Source of the DNA: Prunus persica
Taxonomy: Eukaryota > Streptophyta > Magnoliopsida > Rosales > Rosaceae
Reading direction: 5' to 3'
Assembly: GCF_000346465.2 (NCBI RefSeq)
Contig: NC_034011.1
Location: 19,261,928 to 19,325,927, forward strand
Length of the DNA stretch: 64,000 nt
This document shows, one piece after another, positions 1 to 12,619 of the stretch (position 1 is the stretch's first letter; each line of letters opens with the position of its first letter). The translations under genes and the position numbers were made by a program. Under the pieces are notes generated by a model. The model saw only the letters and a program-made list of their open reading frames with translations, had not been told where the DNA came from and made no database searches.

Positions 1-369
1 CTTGGCTCCGCCATGTTGAGATAAAAAAAATATCATCAAAGTAAATTATATCATTTTTAAAAAAAAAAGAAAGATAAATGCAAGCCAGCATGTGTTCCCA
101 AATTTTGGGATATGTGTTGTGTTTCAAAATGGTGGATATATGAGGCTGAATCCTATCATCACTTATTTGAAATTCAAAAGTGTTGATTGTCCAAGAAAGG
201 CTTATCCAGTTGGCTTATAAAAAGGTTACAATAGAAAAAGAAAAAGGAGGGGAGAGATAAAAGAAAAAGACAGCTGGTGAAATTACAGCAGGACATAAAA
301 GAGGAAAAAATTGCTACAGGTATATTGTCATCTCCATTTTCTTTTCTGTGTTATGCATGGCATGCCACA
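1..369. other. AT-rich non-coding DNA
   Basis: I see no open reading frame, RNA gene or recognisable repeat border here. The stretch leads into the minisatellite that starts near 370. Confidence 0.5.
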
Positions 370-884
370 AAGCCATGGGTGAGAAACCCATAAATCATTT
401 GGATGCAAATCCATAGGTGAGAAACTCCGAAATCATTTGGATACAAATCCATGGGTGAGAAAGCCCGAAATTATTTGGATGCAAATCCATGGGTGAGAAA
501 CCTCGAAATTATTTGGATGCAAATTCATGAGTGAGTAACCCCGAAATTATTTGGATGTAAAAATCCATATGGATACAAATCCATGGGTGAGAAAGCCCGA
601 AATTATTTGGATGCAAATCCATGGGTGAGAAACTCCGAAATCATTTGGATACAAATCCATGGGTGAGAAACCTCGAAATTATTTGGATGCAAATCTATGA
701 GTGAGTAGCCCCGAAATTATTTGGATGTAAAAATCCATATGGGTGAGAAATCCAGAATCATTTGGATGCAAATCCATGGGTGAGAAACCCCGAAATTATT
801 TGGATGCAAATCCATGAGTGAGTAACCCCGAAATTGTTTGGATGTAAAAATTCATATGGGTGAGAAATCCCAAACCTTTGTGGA
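370..884. repeat. Minisatellite, about 38-bp unit
   Basis: Roughly a dozen imperfect head-to-tail copies of a unit containing ATTTGGATGCAAATCCATG followed by GGTGAGAAACCCCGAA. Copies differ by substitutions and by a variant spacer (ATGTAAAAATCCATATG) that recurs every few units, so a higher-order unit is likely. No reading frame runs through it. The spacer is not constant-length unique sequence, so this is not a CRISPR-like array. Confidence 0.85.
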
Positions 885-1140
885 TGAAAAAAAAAATTCT
901 AGGCGTGTCTTGGAAAATAGGTTGAACCTATAATAATAAAACCACATTGTTTAAATAGTGGTGGTGAAATTATGTTGGGAGGTTCACATTTTTTCCTCAA
1001 CACGCCACTGCAGGACAACAATGCCAAACTTGCCCTTAAGCTTATTAGGATTATAAAATGAACGAACTCGATATTATGTTAAGTACGCTAATCACTGATC
1101 CTAAAAAACTTAAGCTTATTAGTATCATAAAATTAACCAA

Positions 1141-1262
1141 CTATAGAGGAGAGAGTTTCTCACACATACAAAACTAAGATGCCACGAGGTTCGAACATGA
1201 GATCTCTTATATGCAAATCAAGCCCATTTTCCACTGGGCTAGACCCCATTGACATCTATTCT
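1141..1262 (-). mobile_element. SINE-like tRNA-derived element
   Basis: Read on the minus strand, the block has an A-box-like GGGTCTAGCCCAGTGG (complement of 1231-1246) followed by a B-box-like ATGTTCGAACC (complement of 1189-1199), at the spacing of tRNA-derived plant SINEs. The following GTATGTGTGAGAAACTC is shared with similar blocks near 19852-19960 and 54140-54250. No clean target duplication was identified. Confidence 0.6.
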
Positions 1263-1348
1263 TATTATTTAAGAGAACCCTAATTGGTAAATAGAGAAGA
1301 TAAAACGTCCTTTATGGCCCTTTTAAAGCAAAATAATTCAAAATATTA

Positions 1349-3351
1349 TCTATATATATAAAGCAAAAGGCAGAGAATGGTAAAACATTCAAAATACTAG
1401 AAAATGCCCATGGTTAATACAAACATTAAGAATTAAAATTATTAATTAAATGAAGATAATATGGTAAATTCACACTTTTTCATATTTAAAAAAATTAAAA
1501 TTAAAAGAAAAACCAGATAATGGATTCTATTTTTATGGAACACAACTACCCCTTATATTTTTTAATTCTAAAATAAATTATTATTTTTAAATTAAAAAAA
1601 AAGCCTCTAGCAGGCGCGAAGAGGCTAGTATTTAAAATGAAAGGATAATATGGTTACTAAATTTTAATTTCTTTTACTAAAGTTTTTTTCTCCCAAAACC
1701 TATTTCTTCTCTCTTTCTTTTCTTTGAGCAACTTCCCTTATGCATGTGCGGAGGTTTCTAGTTTGTATGAAAATAATGTATAATACGCACTTTTTTCAAA
1801 AGTAAATTTGGATTTTCTAGTTTTTTCTTACATATACTTCATCACTTTATTTTTCGATGAGTAAAATTCAATTTTTATAAGTAAAATTTCAACGACTAGA
1901 TCCAACCAAGAAACTTACCTAATCAAACTTAAAATATTATTTATTATAGTTTTAGATTCCAAAAGTACCCTTATCAACACTTTGTGCCTGTTTGGCATTG
2001 CTTATTTGGGGTGATAAGTGATTTTTAAAAAAATTTGGAAGCCCAACCTGTGTTGTAAACTATGAGAAAATCACTTATTGTTAAAATTTGCTGTGAGAGA
2101 AAGCTATAAGGGAAAGTAGCTAATGAGGTGCTTTCATTTTCTGATTATGTGGGAATTAGATTCGAAGATGCGCTGGGTTTAATGAAATTTACAAACTTCC
2201 GAAAATACCCCAATCTATTTCATGCAATCTCTTCTCTTCATTAGTTTAGAGTATTTGTATACAAATATTTAATTTTGAACATAATAATTTATTTATTTTA
2301 TAATTAAAATAATTTTTAGAGTGTGATGAAAATATGTTTAATAAAAAAAATATATAAGTGAAAGTGAAATTGCTTTCCCTTTTATCAAACACTTTAACAA
2401 AAAAATCATTTCAACATAATACTCCCTTTAGTCATTATACACAGCTCATAGCACTTTCAGAAAAAAATTTACTAGACACTTAGAAACTGATTATTGTACC
2501 AACAACACTTTTAACAAAAAGTTTACCAAACGCCAAACTGCTTTCTCTCACAGCTGATTTCTTTCACAGCAAATTTGATAACGATTATTTTCATAGCACA
2601 ACAATGCCATACTGACCCTTTAGAAGTGATAAATGTTATATATGTTAATCTCAATTGATTTTCTTTCAACTTTCTTTATGTTGTTAACCTCAACGATTTT
2701 TTGCCAAACCTTTAGTAAAACTTAATGATTGCAGTTAATTATATCTCTTATTTAACGTGTTTCATCCACTTTGTTATGTTTCTATTTTGAATGATGCTTA
2801 TCCTATATTTTTGTTGTTGTTGTTGTGGATTTTCAATTTTTGCAAGATGTTAACTGTGTATGAGAGAGTCAAGAAGAGGCTGTGAGTCGAAGGAGGTTCT
2901 TTGCAGGCTAGACAAAGTTGAAATTGGTTTTATTTTTTGTTTTTTGTTTTTCATGTTTTCATTCGAAACTTTTTGTTCACTTATTCTCCTTGAATTTAAT
3001 GTTCAAAGTAGTTATATTTTCAAATAAAATGTTTTATTTGTGTTTCTTGATTTGAATGAAAGTTTGGTATTTCATCCTTCTTTGTGGGTTTCTTTCATTT
3101 CATATTGTCTTCGTATTTTTCTTATTGTAGTAAACTCTTATATCATAATTCTTGCATTTATCACGATTTCAGCTTTGATTGCTGCTTGGTTTATTAAAAT
3201 ATTGATCATATTTTAGTAAACATGGCAAGCAACATATAAAACATGTTTTTAGTCTTTATTTTGTAACTTAAACTTGCTACATATTTTCACAACTTTATAG
3301 ACATTTTAGATTGTTTTAAAACATGTAGCATTGCGCGGGCACCTTTGCTAG
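1349..3351 (+). mobile_element. Helitron-like non-autonomous element (possibly two)
   Basis: The left end reads TCTATATATATAAAGCAAAAG (shown from 1349, preceded by A), typical of plant Helitron 5' ends. The right end at 3331-3351 reads TTGCGCGGGCACCTTTGCTAG followed by T, a typical CTAG terminus with a GC-rich stem just upstream. A second possible terminus, GGCTAG followed by T with a small GCCTC/GAGGC hairpin, lies at 1603-1628. The left end may therefore belong to a 280-bp element, with a separate one ending at 3351. There is no RepHel coding sequence. Confidence 0.5.
1986..2618. mobile_element. Possible TIR transposon remnant inside the Helitron-like block
   Basis: The left side (near 1988, CTGTTTGGCATTGC) and the complement of the right side (near 2601-2617, CAGTATGGCATTG) are inverted relatives. 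Both flanks also contain inverted copies of TTTGCTGTGAGAGAAAGC-like sequence (2087 and the complement near 2540). No transposase is present and I could not fix a target duplication. Old hAT-type MITE is one possibility. Confidence 0.35.
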
Positions 3352-3884
3352 TATATATGATTCCACACTTCTTTTAAACAATTATCTGATGTTGGTCGAT
3401 CTTAACCTGCTAATTGAACATAAAGAAGATGGGTGGTGCAAGAGTAACATGTCAAAAGATATGTTTTATTTAAGAACGGTAATTTTTTAGTCAGTTCGAT
3501 TAAAGCGCGGCTAGGAGAATTAGTTCAGTTTATAGCTAAAATGTCCAATAAAAAGGAAAAAAAAATAAGGAGGAGTGCTTTTTCACAACAAATGGGATTT
3601 TGACACTTGTCAAATTTCATAGTAAAAAAAAATTAAAGGAATCTGACAAGGGTCAAAACCCCATTTGTTTGGAGGAGGAACTCTTCCTCAGTTTTAAGGA
3701 GGCAAGCTTTTTCCAACATAGTGTTGATTGGTGAAACGATATGGTAAACCCAAACCTGCAAATTTTGGTAAACGATTTGTGTACCTTCAGAAATTGCTAC
3801 CTCTATTGGAATCGCCAAAACTAATTAATAAAAAGAAACAATTTTTTTTACTATTACTCTTGGAGATGCTCTTAGCTGACAATC

Positions 3885-4335
3885 ACAGTTCGAAAGGCAA
3901 ATAAAAGAAATAAAAAAAGAAAAGGAGAAAAGAAAAAGCTCATTATACTCCTTGGTAGTCCTGGAAGCAAAGAGCAAAAGGCAAATAAAAGAAATAATAA
4001 AAGAAATAAGAAAAGAAAAGGAGAAAAGAAAAAGCTCATTATACTCCTTGGTAGTCCTGGAAGCAAAGAGCAAAAGGCAAATAAAAGAAATAATAAAAGA
4101 AATAAGAAAAGAAAAGGAGAAAAGAAAAAGCTCATTATACTCCATGGTAGTCCTGGAAGCAAAGAACAAAGGCAAATAAAAGAAACAGAAAAAGAAAAGG
4201 AGAAAAGAGAAAGCTCATTATACTCCTTGGTAGTCCTGGAAGCAAAGAACAAAGGCAAATAAAAGAAATAAAAAAAGAAAAAGCTCATACTCCTTGGTAG
4301 TCCTGGAAACAAAGAACAATGGCAAAAGAAATATA
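3885..4335. repeat. Minisatellite, about 90-bp unit
   Basis: About five imperfect copies of a unit with CTCATTATACTCCTTGGTAG, TCCTGGAAGCAAAGA and a purine-rich AAAAGGAGAAAAGAAAAAG segment. The paralogous flank at 50050-50150 carries about one unit, so the array expanded after, or collapsed in, one duplicate. A further degenerate copy lies at 5030-5130. The long in-frame readings across it are a by-product of the repeat. Confidence 0.8.
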
Positions 4336-4471
4336 TATAATTCCCCACTCTTTTCAAACAATTATTCAATGTCAATTAATCTTAATCTTAATAAGCATAA
4401 AGAAGATGGTGTGCGAAGGACCAGCTGGGTAACATGTCGAAAGGTATGTTTTATTTAAGCATTGCAGTATT

Positions 4472-4690
4472 TGTTGAGAATGTTTGTCCTACATTAAAAA
4501 GTTAAGGGATTAAGTGTGAGTTTATAAGAACTTGGGCTACTCTCCCATTACCAATTAGTTTTGGGGTGGAATCTCAACTTCCTTCATGGTATCAGAGCAA
4601 GACTTCACATGTTCGGTCCAACGGCCATACATGCTCCCATATCATCTAATATATGATGCCCACGTGTTAGGCTTGAAATTTTTTACTATG
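4472..4690 (+). mobile_element. Truncated TRIM retrotransposon (5' LTR, PBS, part of internal region)
   Basis: 4472-4586 is a 115-bp LTR (TGTTGAGAATG to CTTCCTTCA), homologous to the complete TRIM at 61226-61569. It is followed directly by TGGTATCAGAGC (4587-4598), the standard primer-binding site for initiator tRNA-Met, and by internal sequence ending near 4680 (CCCACGTGTTAGGCTTGAAA). No 3' LTR follows, so the copy is truncated. Confidence 0.8.
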
Positions 4691-5536
4691 ATAGTTTCTT
4701 ATTTATGCATACAGTTCTGTTAAATAAAGGCATACAGGTCTGTTAAATAAAGAAGCTTTTGTCATCTTCATATAATTATAAAATTGTTAAACGTGCTTGT
4801 CAAACTCTGGTTCTTAATTTTGAACCTAATTTGATATATGTTAATAGTAGTATGGTGTCGACCTGTTTACATTGGTGTTCTTGTTAAATTTCAAGACTTG
4901 TCGTGTTTCACAAAATTAACCTCTAATTGGAAGCAGCAAATTGGATTAACAAAAGCAACAAGTAAGAAAAGTTTTTCCTATTACTCTTGGAGATGCTTTT
5001 AGCTAAAATCACAGCTCGAAAACAACACCTAAGGGAAAGACAAAAGAAAAGGAGAAAAGAAAAAGAGAAAAGAAAAAGCTCATCACATATACTCCTTGGT
5101 AGTCCTGGAAGCAAAGAACGATGATAAAAGAAAAATATATATGATTCCCCATGCATTCTTTTCGATCATTGTTAATCTCAGTGAACATAAGATATAGTGT
5201 GTGAAGGACCAGGATAACATGGCAAAATATGTGTTTTATTTAAACAACAAAATATTCGATAAGTACGGTTAAACTCCTCGATTTGGTTTTATAGCTGAAA
5301 CTCAAAAAATTAAAAGAAAAACTAGTCCAAATGGCATAGTGCGGATTCTACTAGAGACACAAACTTTTTGTTACCAACTAATAATGTGACAGTTTCTTAT
5401 TCATCGATACAAGTTCGATAATACATAAGCTTCGTCATTTTCGTATAATTATTTCGTATTTCGACCCTTTAATTATTAGTGTACATAAGCCTCGATTTGG
5501 TAACGTGCTTGTCAAAATCAGGTGCTTAGTTTCATC

Positions 5537-5564
5537 CACCACTACGTTTTACTATTTGCGTGAC
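5537..5564 (+). repeat. CACTA-1 left terminal inverted repeat
   Basis: It begins CACCACTACG and ends TTTGCGTGAC. It pairs with 15983-16010, with mismatches at positions 4, 10 and 17 only. The flanking ATC duplication fixes the first base at 5537 and not at the more obvious CACTA at 5540. Confidence 0.85.
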
Positions 5565-6250
5565 AAGATTTTGCGCGACGAACACATGTTCGTCGCGCAA
5601 AACGCAATAAAGCGACGGAAAACCAGTTTCGTCGCGCAAAAAATTGAAAACTTGCGCGACCAAAGTTTTTGAAGCGTAAAACCTCTTCGTGCGACAGATA
5701 TACACCTTCGTCGCGCAAAGTGAGCGAAAAAAAACCCGGATTTTTTGTTGGCGCCAAACACTTGCGCGGCGAGAGCAATCGTTGCGTAAGAAAACCTAGC
5801 GCGACGATGGGACACTTCGTCGCGTAAAGATGAAGTTAATTGGCTGCGAAAACTCGTGCGACGACAGGTTTCGTCGCAAAAAACAACTTAGCGCGACGAA
5901 ATCTTTTATCGTCGCGTAAGAAAACGAATGATATTTTTATTTTGGCACCAAAATAATTGAGGGGGGATTTTTTTTTGCACGACGAATTAGATTTCGTCAC
6001 GTAAAGCAGATGTCGGTACATTCTTGCGCGACGAAACTTAAATGTTACGTGACGGAATTTTGTTTTTGCGCGACGATATCTAGAATTTGCGTGATGAAAG
6101 TTTGTGCGACGACAATGTCATGCGTCGCACAAAAGTTTTTTTTGTCGACAAGTTTTTGCGCGACGAAAAAACTCGTTTTCTGCGACGAAAAAATGGTTTT
6201 TCGCGACCGCATTTTGCACGACGAAATTTATGATTCGTCGCGCAAAGTCC
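5564..6250. repeat. Left subterminal motif array of CACTA-1
   Basis: Many short palindromic units of the type TTGCGCGACGAA...TTCGTCGCGCAA in both orientations. In En/Spm elements, subterminal motif arrays are the binding sites of the TNPA-class protein, and I infer the same role here. The short reading frames in this block arise from the repeat and are not genes. Confidence 0.75.
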
Positions 6251-7069
6251 TTCTTCTTCATATCAGAATTCTGCCATTGCAGAGGCAGAAAGGAAAAAAA
6301 TTTCCTTTCTGCCTCTCTCTCAACCTCTCTGCCGTTGTCTCTGTTGGAAATTCAGTACGTTCATTGGGTAAGTATTTTTTGTCGTTAGTTTATAAGTATT
6401 AATGTAAATTCGTACTAACGCTATTAATTTTGTTCTCGTTAGGGATATTTGTAATTAGCGATTGGTGGAGAACGATTGACAAGGTATTTTATTCGTTTTA
6501 TATATTAAAAATGTTAAAGTTAGTTTGTTATGTGTATATTTTTTTTGTGAAGTTATATTTATATTATGTTGTTAAATTGTGCGTGACATAGCACAATGTG
6601 TTGTGATGTACGAAGTTAATTGAAATTAACTTCGTACTTTTATTTGTATGTTTAGTAACATTGAGTTTCCCGTTCGAGATTAGTTAAATTTCGTACATGG
6701 ATGCGTAAAGCATGACTGGGTCCAATTAATTCTTGAATTGTCCCACTATTTGGACAGTTTGGTAATGCATAGTGTTGTCACGTAATCTACGGCTACAGGA
6801 TTAGGTTTCGATGGTGGAGATTTCGGTGTCATCTCGGTACGTTCTTCGGGTGGTACGTAGGTATTTATACCTATGCTCACCTCAAGAACTGTATAGAGAT
6901 GCTGCCGAAATTCATCCATGTCGAAATCTAATCTCATGTAGCCGTAGGTTACGTGACAGGACTATGCATTCCCGAATGGGATAGGGCCCTTACCGGAGGC
7001 ATAAGGTGACATTATAACTTCGCATGAAGTTGTTGTGATTGTTATGTTGTGATTGTGGTTTCAGGAATT
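6251..7069 (+). other. Leader region of the CACTA-1 transposase gene
   Basis: There is no convincing coding sequence. The stretch has the character of a 5' UTR with introns ahead of the TNP2 gene: possible splice acceptors include the TTTCAG at 7058-7063, immediately before the ATG at 7070. No promoter element could be fixed with confidence. Confidence 0.4.
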
Positions 7070-10000
7070 ATGAGCAGAAGGTGGATATAGAATCCGAATA
7101 GATGCGCAGACGAATACTTGGATGGAATCGAGGATTTTATTAAGTTTGCACGTAGACACAACCCGGGTGCAACTAGAATCCGATGTCCTTGTAGGAGGTG
7201 TAATAACACGTTGTGGGAGACAATTGAAAATGTTGGATTTCATTTAGTAAGGAATGGAATGATTGAGACATATAGCATTTGGAACCTTCATGGAGAACAA
7301 TTTGACCATGCTTCGTCTTCAAATGCCACAAGAATGGACAGTGTTGAACCTATTGTAGATCCTAATGAGGATATTATACAGGATGCTTTTCCATTTGCAT
7401 TGACCAACATCAATCATGAAAGGGAAGATGACGTGCCCACACCAATAGACAGCGCAGAGTTTGAACAATATGAAAAACTGTTAAAAATGCCAAACAAGAG
7501 TTATACCCAGGGTGCGAGAGCTTTTCCGTTCTCACGGCCATTGTAGAGCTAATGCACGGAAAAATAAAGTATCGTATGTCGAACCTGTGTTTCAATTACT
7601 TTTTGGGGGTTTTCAAAAGAATGCTTCCGACGGACAATTGTTTGCCGAAAGACCATAAACACGTGCAGAAGGTGTTGAATGGTCTTGGATTGGGTTATGA
7701 AAAAGTTCATGCTTGCAAAAATAATTGCATGTTATTCTACAAGGAGCATGAAACGTTGGATACATGCCTTATATGCAATGAGTCGAGGTTCAAAATGACA
7801 TCTCAGAATAGAACGACTAAGATCCCACAAAAAGTCATGCGTTATCTGCCCCTGAAACCTAGGTTGCAGCGATTGTATATGTTGACACATACTGCCACAG
7901 ACATGAGATGGCATAAGGAAAAATGGGTAGACGATGATGTGATGCGGCATCCTGCAGATGGGGAGGCATGGAAAGAGTTCGATCGAATGTTCCCCGAGTT
8001 TGCTGTTGATCCCCGAAATGTGAGATTGGGACTTGCCACTGACGGATTCAATCCGTATGGGGTTCTAAACCAACACCACAACACTTGGCCGATTTTTGTA
8101 TTCCCATATAATTTGCCGCCTTGGAAATGCATGAAAAAAGAATACATGATGATGACTATTTTGATAACTGAGGATCCTGGGAGGTCAATCGATGTTTACT
8201 TAAGGCCGCTAGTTGATGAGCTGAAGGATTTATGAACAAACAGTGTTCGCACGTACGATAAATCAACTGGGAAGATGTTCACTTTGCGGGCAGCAGTTAT
8301 GTGGACTGTGAATGATTTTCCAGCATATGCAATGGTTTCTGGGTGGAGCACAAAGGGTTATATGGCATGTCCTGTATGTAAGGAAGATGTAACTTCTGGT
8401 TGGCATGCGGGAAAAGTTTGTTACCTTGGTCATCGGAGATGGTTGCCATGGGACCACGAGTGGCGGGAAAAAGATAAAGAGTTCGACGGGAACACAGAGC
8501 GTCGCCTCAGACCTAGAGAATGGTCCGGTGATGAGATCTTAGAACAGCTTAACCGTTTGGATTTTGCTCCGTTCGGAAAAACAGTTAGTCGGACCAGACC
8601 TTCTACACATATGAACTGGACTCACAAGCCTATATTTTTTGAGCTCCCATATTGGTCGAAACTCAAATTGAGGCACAATCTAGATGTGATGCATGTTGAG
8701 AAAAATGTATTTGACACATTGGTGGGCCTGATTCTAGATATCGAGGGCAAGACAAAGGACACAATCAAAACCCGTCTTGATTTGGAAAGAAAGGGCATAC
8801 GAAGGGGTTTATGGATGAACAGGGACAGTGATAAAGCTAGAACGGATCTTGCATTCTTTTCTATGAAACCGAATGACAAAAAAGAGTTTCTAAAGTTTGT
8901 ATCGTCTGTAAAGTTTCCTAATGGGTATGCTTCTAATATCGCACGTTGCGTGAATGTTGACGGGGGTAAATTTACTAGACTGAAGAGCCATGACTGCCAT
9001 GTGTTTATGCAACGCCTACTTCCTGTGGGTATTTGACATCTATTGCTGGAAGATGTTGTGAAGCCAATCATGTTGTTGTCCAGATTTTTTTCCCAACTGA
9101 CGGCAAAAACATTGGAAAGACAGACATATTTCAGTTGCGCCATGACATTGTCCAAGTCCTATGCAAGTTTGAGATGATATTTCCTCCAGCTTTCTTCACA
9201 AGTATGATGCACGTGATGGTTCACTTGCCAGAAGAGGCATTGCTTGCTGGTCCTGTCAACTATCGCTAGATGTATCCAATAGAAAGGTATATAATCCTTA
9301 TCGTTTGTGTATGCATCATTATCACAGGCTTGCTAATTTGTATCATATCTTTTTATTTTGACAGGCTTCTCGGAGAGCTGAAAAAAAGTGTACGCAACAG
9401 GGCGAAGCCCGAAGGATCAATTATAGAGGCTTGTGTTCAATATGAGTCGCTTACTTTCTGTGGAATGTATTTAAAAGATGTGGAGACGGCTTTCAATTGT
9501 CCTCAGCACAATAACGACGGAGGTATGAGAAAGGAAAAACTTTCTGTTTTTGCCCAAAGCGCACGACCCTTTGGAGATCCTGGACGAGGAGAGTCGTTTT
9601 CTAGAAATGACATGGAGGTAGCGCATTGGTTCGTACTAAACAATTGTGATGAGATAATGACATACTTAGATGAGCATGAAGAGATGATGAAGCGAGAACA
9701 TCCATCACATTTAGTTGCCCATAAACAACGTGAATTGTTTCCACAATGGTTTTTGGATTCTGTAAGTTATAAGTGTTTTGTATTTGACAATATAAATTGT
9801 AGTATTTAATTTTGTCAGACTAACATGTAAATGGTTTTGTATTATATTAGGTGAATAAGTTGAAATCATCTAATTCCCCCACTTACAGTGATGAGTTATA
9901 TAACTTGGCCTTCGGCCCGATTCGCGCTGAATTGTTTTCGGGTTGTTATATTAATGGCGTTAAATTTTTGGGGGCTGCACGAGATGACAAGTTGTGTATG

Positions 10001-10644
10001 CAAAACAGCGGTGTCCATGTCCCAGGTGGAGGCGAAAGTACGAACATTGATTTCTATGGCAAACTCACAACTGTCGTTCAATTGCTTTACAAAGATCGAT
10101 ACCAAGTGATCATGTTTAAGTGTCGATGGTTTGATAGCAACCCAAATAGGCCGGGAAGTGTCAAAATCGACAATGGCTTACTATCTGTGAACATTAACAG
10201 AACTTGGTATGATGAGAACCTTACATTTTGGCAAACATGGCAACACAAATTGTGTATCTAGATGACCCTAAAGCCGGGAGCAGTTGGAAAGTTGTTCAGA
10301 AGATGGATCATAGGAACGTGTATGCTATACTAGAACTAGACCCAACTGACAACGACGTTGACAATGTGGCTGACCAACGTTTAGAATCTTCAATGGAAAA
10401 TGATGCGGAAACACTTCGAGATACACATGTTATACAAGAACCGTTTCAAATACAAAGAGTGTCTTCAATCGAAATACCGATTCAGTCAATTACAATTAAC
10501 CTCGGGGATCTTCCAAGATTCGATGTTGTAGTGGGCCCGAGCAGCGAAGATGATGTAGTTATAGAGGAGGAGGAGGAGGATTGGGAGACCGAAAGTGATG
10601 ATAGCGACGATAACGAAAGTTATTATAGTTCAGATGATGAATAA
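7070..10644 (+). pseudogene. TNP2-type CACTA transposase, degenerate
   Basis: This is the autonomous transposase of the CACTA element, now dead. The ATG at 7070 follows a splice acceptor. The order is the transposase-associated N-terminal domain with a CxxC pair (CPCRRC, from 7118), the Tnp2 core (7552-9036, including WVDDDVMRHPADGEAW and HNLDVMHVEKNVFDTL), the following DUF4218-like part (MVHLPEEALLAGPVNYR, RLLGELKKSVRN) and a DUF4216-like C-terminus (FKCRWFD, YLDDPKAGSSWKVVQK) with an acidic tail. Breaks: TAG at 7088, a frameshift near 7525, TGA at 8233 and 9034, a frameshift near 9110, TAG at 9267, and a frameshift near 10225. Introns lie at about 9288-9364 and 9762-9850. Several of the stops would be simple changes from TGG or CGA. 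Confidence 0.9.
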
Positions 10645-12500
10645 TTAAATTTTTTGTAATTTTATTATGCTAGTGTACAGACTTTGTGTAATACAAATGT
10701 TTGAATATATGTAGTTTTTATATCCAAACCTTATATATGTGAACAACTGAAACATTATTAAAATAAATTTAATTACAAAACATTGGTAAATCAATATATC
10801 CAAACCCTTTTAATAATAATTTTAAAATTTTTTTTGACAAAACACGTTTACAAAATGAAAATGATAAAAAATTTGTTATAAAACATTGATAAATAAATAT
10901 ATCCAAACCTTTTTCATACAAAGTTTGAAAATTATTGACACCAAACATTTTTCAAAAATGAAAACCCTTGCGCGACGAAGTAAACCTCGTCGTGCAAAGT
11001 TTGCGCGACCCACAATACACTAGTCGCGTAAAGTTAAAATATTGCGCGACAAAGCGATGAAAGTTTGCGCGACGACAGGTTTACTTTCGTCGCGCAAATA
11101 TATATTATTTTATAATATATTATATATACACATATATATTTGAAATTGACGATCGAGTTAGTTCATTGTATTCATATAGGGTCATGGAGTGTAGCTGTAA
11201 AAAATAATCAAAATCGGAGTTAAAATAACCGTTAAATCATGAGTTTTCATTTATAACCGTTCAAAAGTTTTGTCTCATTACTTGATCTCTGAATGTTTTT
11301 TTTTTTTCGATTTTTGGGGTCTAAGATCTCGAAGTATAAACAAACAAGTTTGACGGCTGGATTACTGAAACTACTTTCGTAGAATGTGTTTGCCATCAAA
11401 ACCATATATTCACCAACAATGAATAGTTTACTTATACTTTCGTTAAATATAACATAAGATTATGTCGTATCACCCTAGTGTAAACATCTTAAATTGAAGA
11501 TCAAATTCAGTAATTGTATTCATATAGGGTCAAGAAAAGTAGCTGTAAAAAATCATAAAAATCGGAGCTAAAATAACCGTTAAATCATGACTTTTCATTT
11601 ACAACCGTCGAAAAATTTTGTCCCGTTACTTGATCTCTTAATGTTTTTTTTTTCCGATTTTCGGCGGATACAATCTCGAAGTATAAAAAAACAACTTTGC
11701 CGGTTGGATCATTAAAACTAGTTTCGTGTATAGGGTTTGCGCGACGAATAGGTTTCTTTGGTCGCACAGAGCCTGCAGAGAACAGTCTTGCGCGACGAAC
11801 GCAGACCTCGTCGTCGCGCAATCTCAGCCAGCCCTTTCACCCCCTTCCTCATTCAACACTTAGTCAAAAAAATTTTCGAGTTATATTCGTCGCGCAATCT
11901 CTCTACAATAATCCCTAAACCCCAAATTTTGGCGGAATTACAACATTGCGCGACGACTAAGTTTCTTTGGTCGCACAAAGCCTGCAGGGAACAGTCTTGC
12001 GTGACGAAGGCAGGCCTCGTCGTCGCTCAATCTCAGCCAGCCCTTTCACCTTTCACCCTCTTCCCCCTTGGACACTTAGTCGAAATTTTTTGCGAGTTTT
12101 TGCGCGACGCTGTCCATGTTCGTCGCGCAATCTGTTTGCTAATAAACCCTAAACCCCAAATTTGCGCAACGAATAGTGACAGCGTCGCGCAAGTTTTCAA
12201 TCTCTCCCGCTAAACTCTAAGTCCCAAATTTTGGCGGATTGACAACATTGCGCGACGAAATACAATATTATGCGTCGCGCAAGTTTTCAATCTCTCCCGC
12301 TAAACCCTAAGTCCCAAATTTTGGCAGATTAACAACATTGTGCGACGCAATACAATGTTATGTGTCGCGCAAAAACTACCATGATACCAAATTTTGGCGG
12401 ATTAACAATATTGCGCGACGGAAATTATACTTATTTCGTCGCGCAAGAGTCAATTAAATTGTTTTGCGCGACGCTTTTGTTTGTTCGTCGCGCAAAATCG
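10645..12500. repeat. Internal CACTA-1 repeat region (motif arrays and 348-bp tandem repeat)
   Basis: No gene is visible. At 10965-11100 and 11735-12500 there are more GCGCGACGA-type palindromic motifs, mixed with repeated TAAACCCTAAGTCCCAAATT blocks. Between them, 11135-11735 holds almost two copies of a 348-bp unit (TGTATTCATATAGGGTCA recurs at 11167 and 11515) that is found in more copies inside the two smaller CACTA elements. Confidence 0.75.
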
Positions 12501-12560
12501 AATAAAATTTCAGAAACCACGCGATGGCCTCCTTCTTCCCCAGATTGCTTATTTTGCCCT

Positions 12561-12619
<59 letters not shown>

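Larger units (their letters stand above)
3600..5536 (+). repeat. Left part of a segmental duplication (5' flank of fusion gene 1)
   Basis: This stretch matches 49790-50555 in order: the block with TTCAGAAATTGCTACCTC, the AAAGGAGAAAAG-rich block, and the sequence just before the CACTA insertion (GTTTCATC). It is the upstream flank shared by the two NB-ARC/DGK genes. Small reading frames on the minus strand (3633-3818 and 49792-49983) are alike, but this follows from the duplication and does not show coding. Confidence 0.7.

Noticed and set aside
370..884. Regular repeats resembling a CRISPR array
   Set aside because: Repeats are imperfect and contiguous, with no unique constant-length spacers, and the genome is a plant.
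3825..4375. Phe/Leu/Ser-rich minus-strand frames
   Set aside because: They are translations of the 90-bp purine-rich minisatellite.
5542..6402. Arg/Phe-rich frames in both strands
   Set aside because: They arise from GCGCGACGA motif arrays of the CACTA subterminal region.
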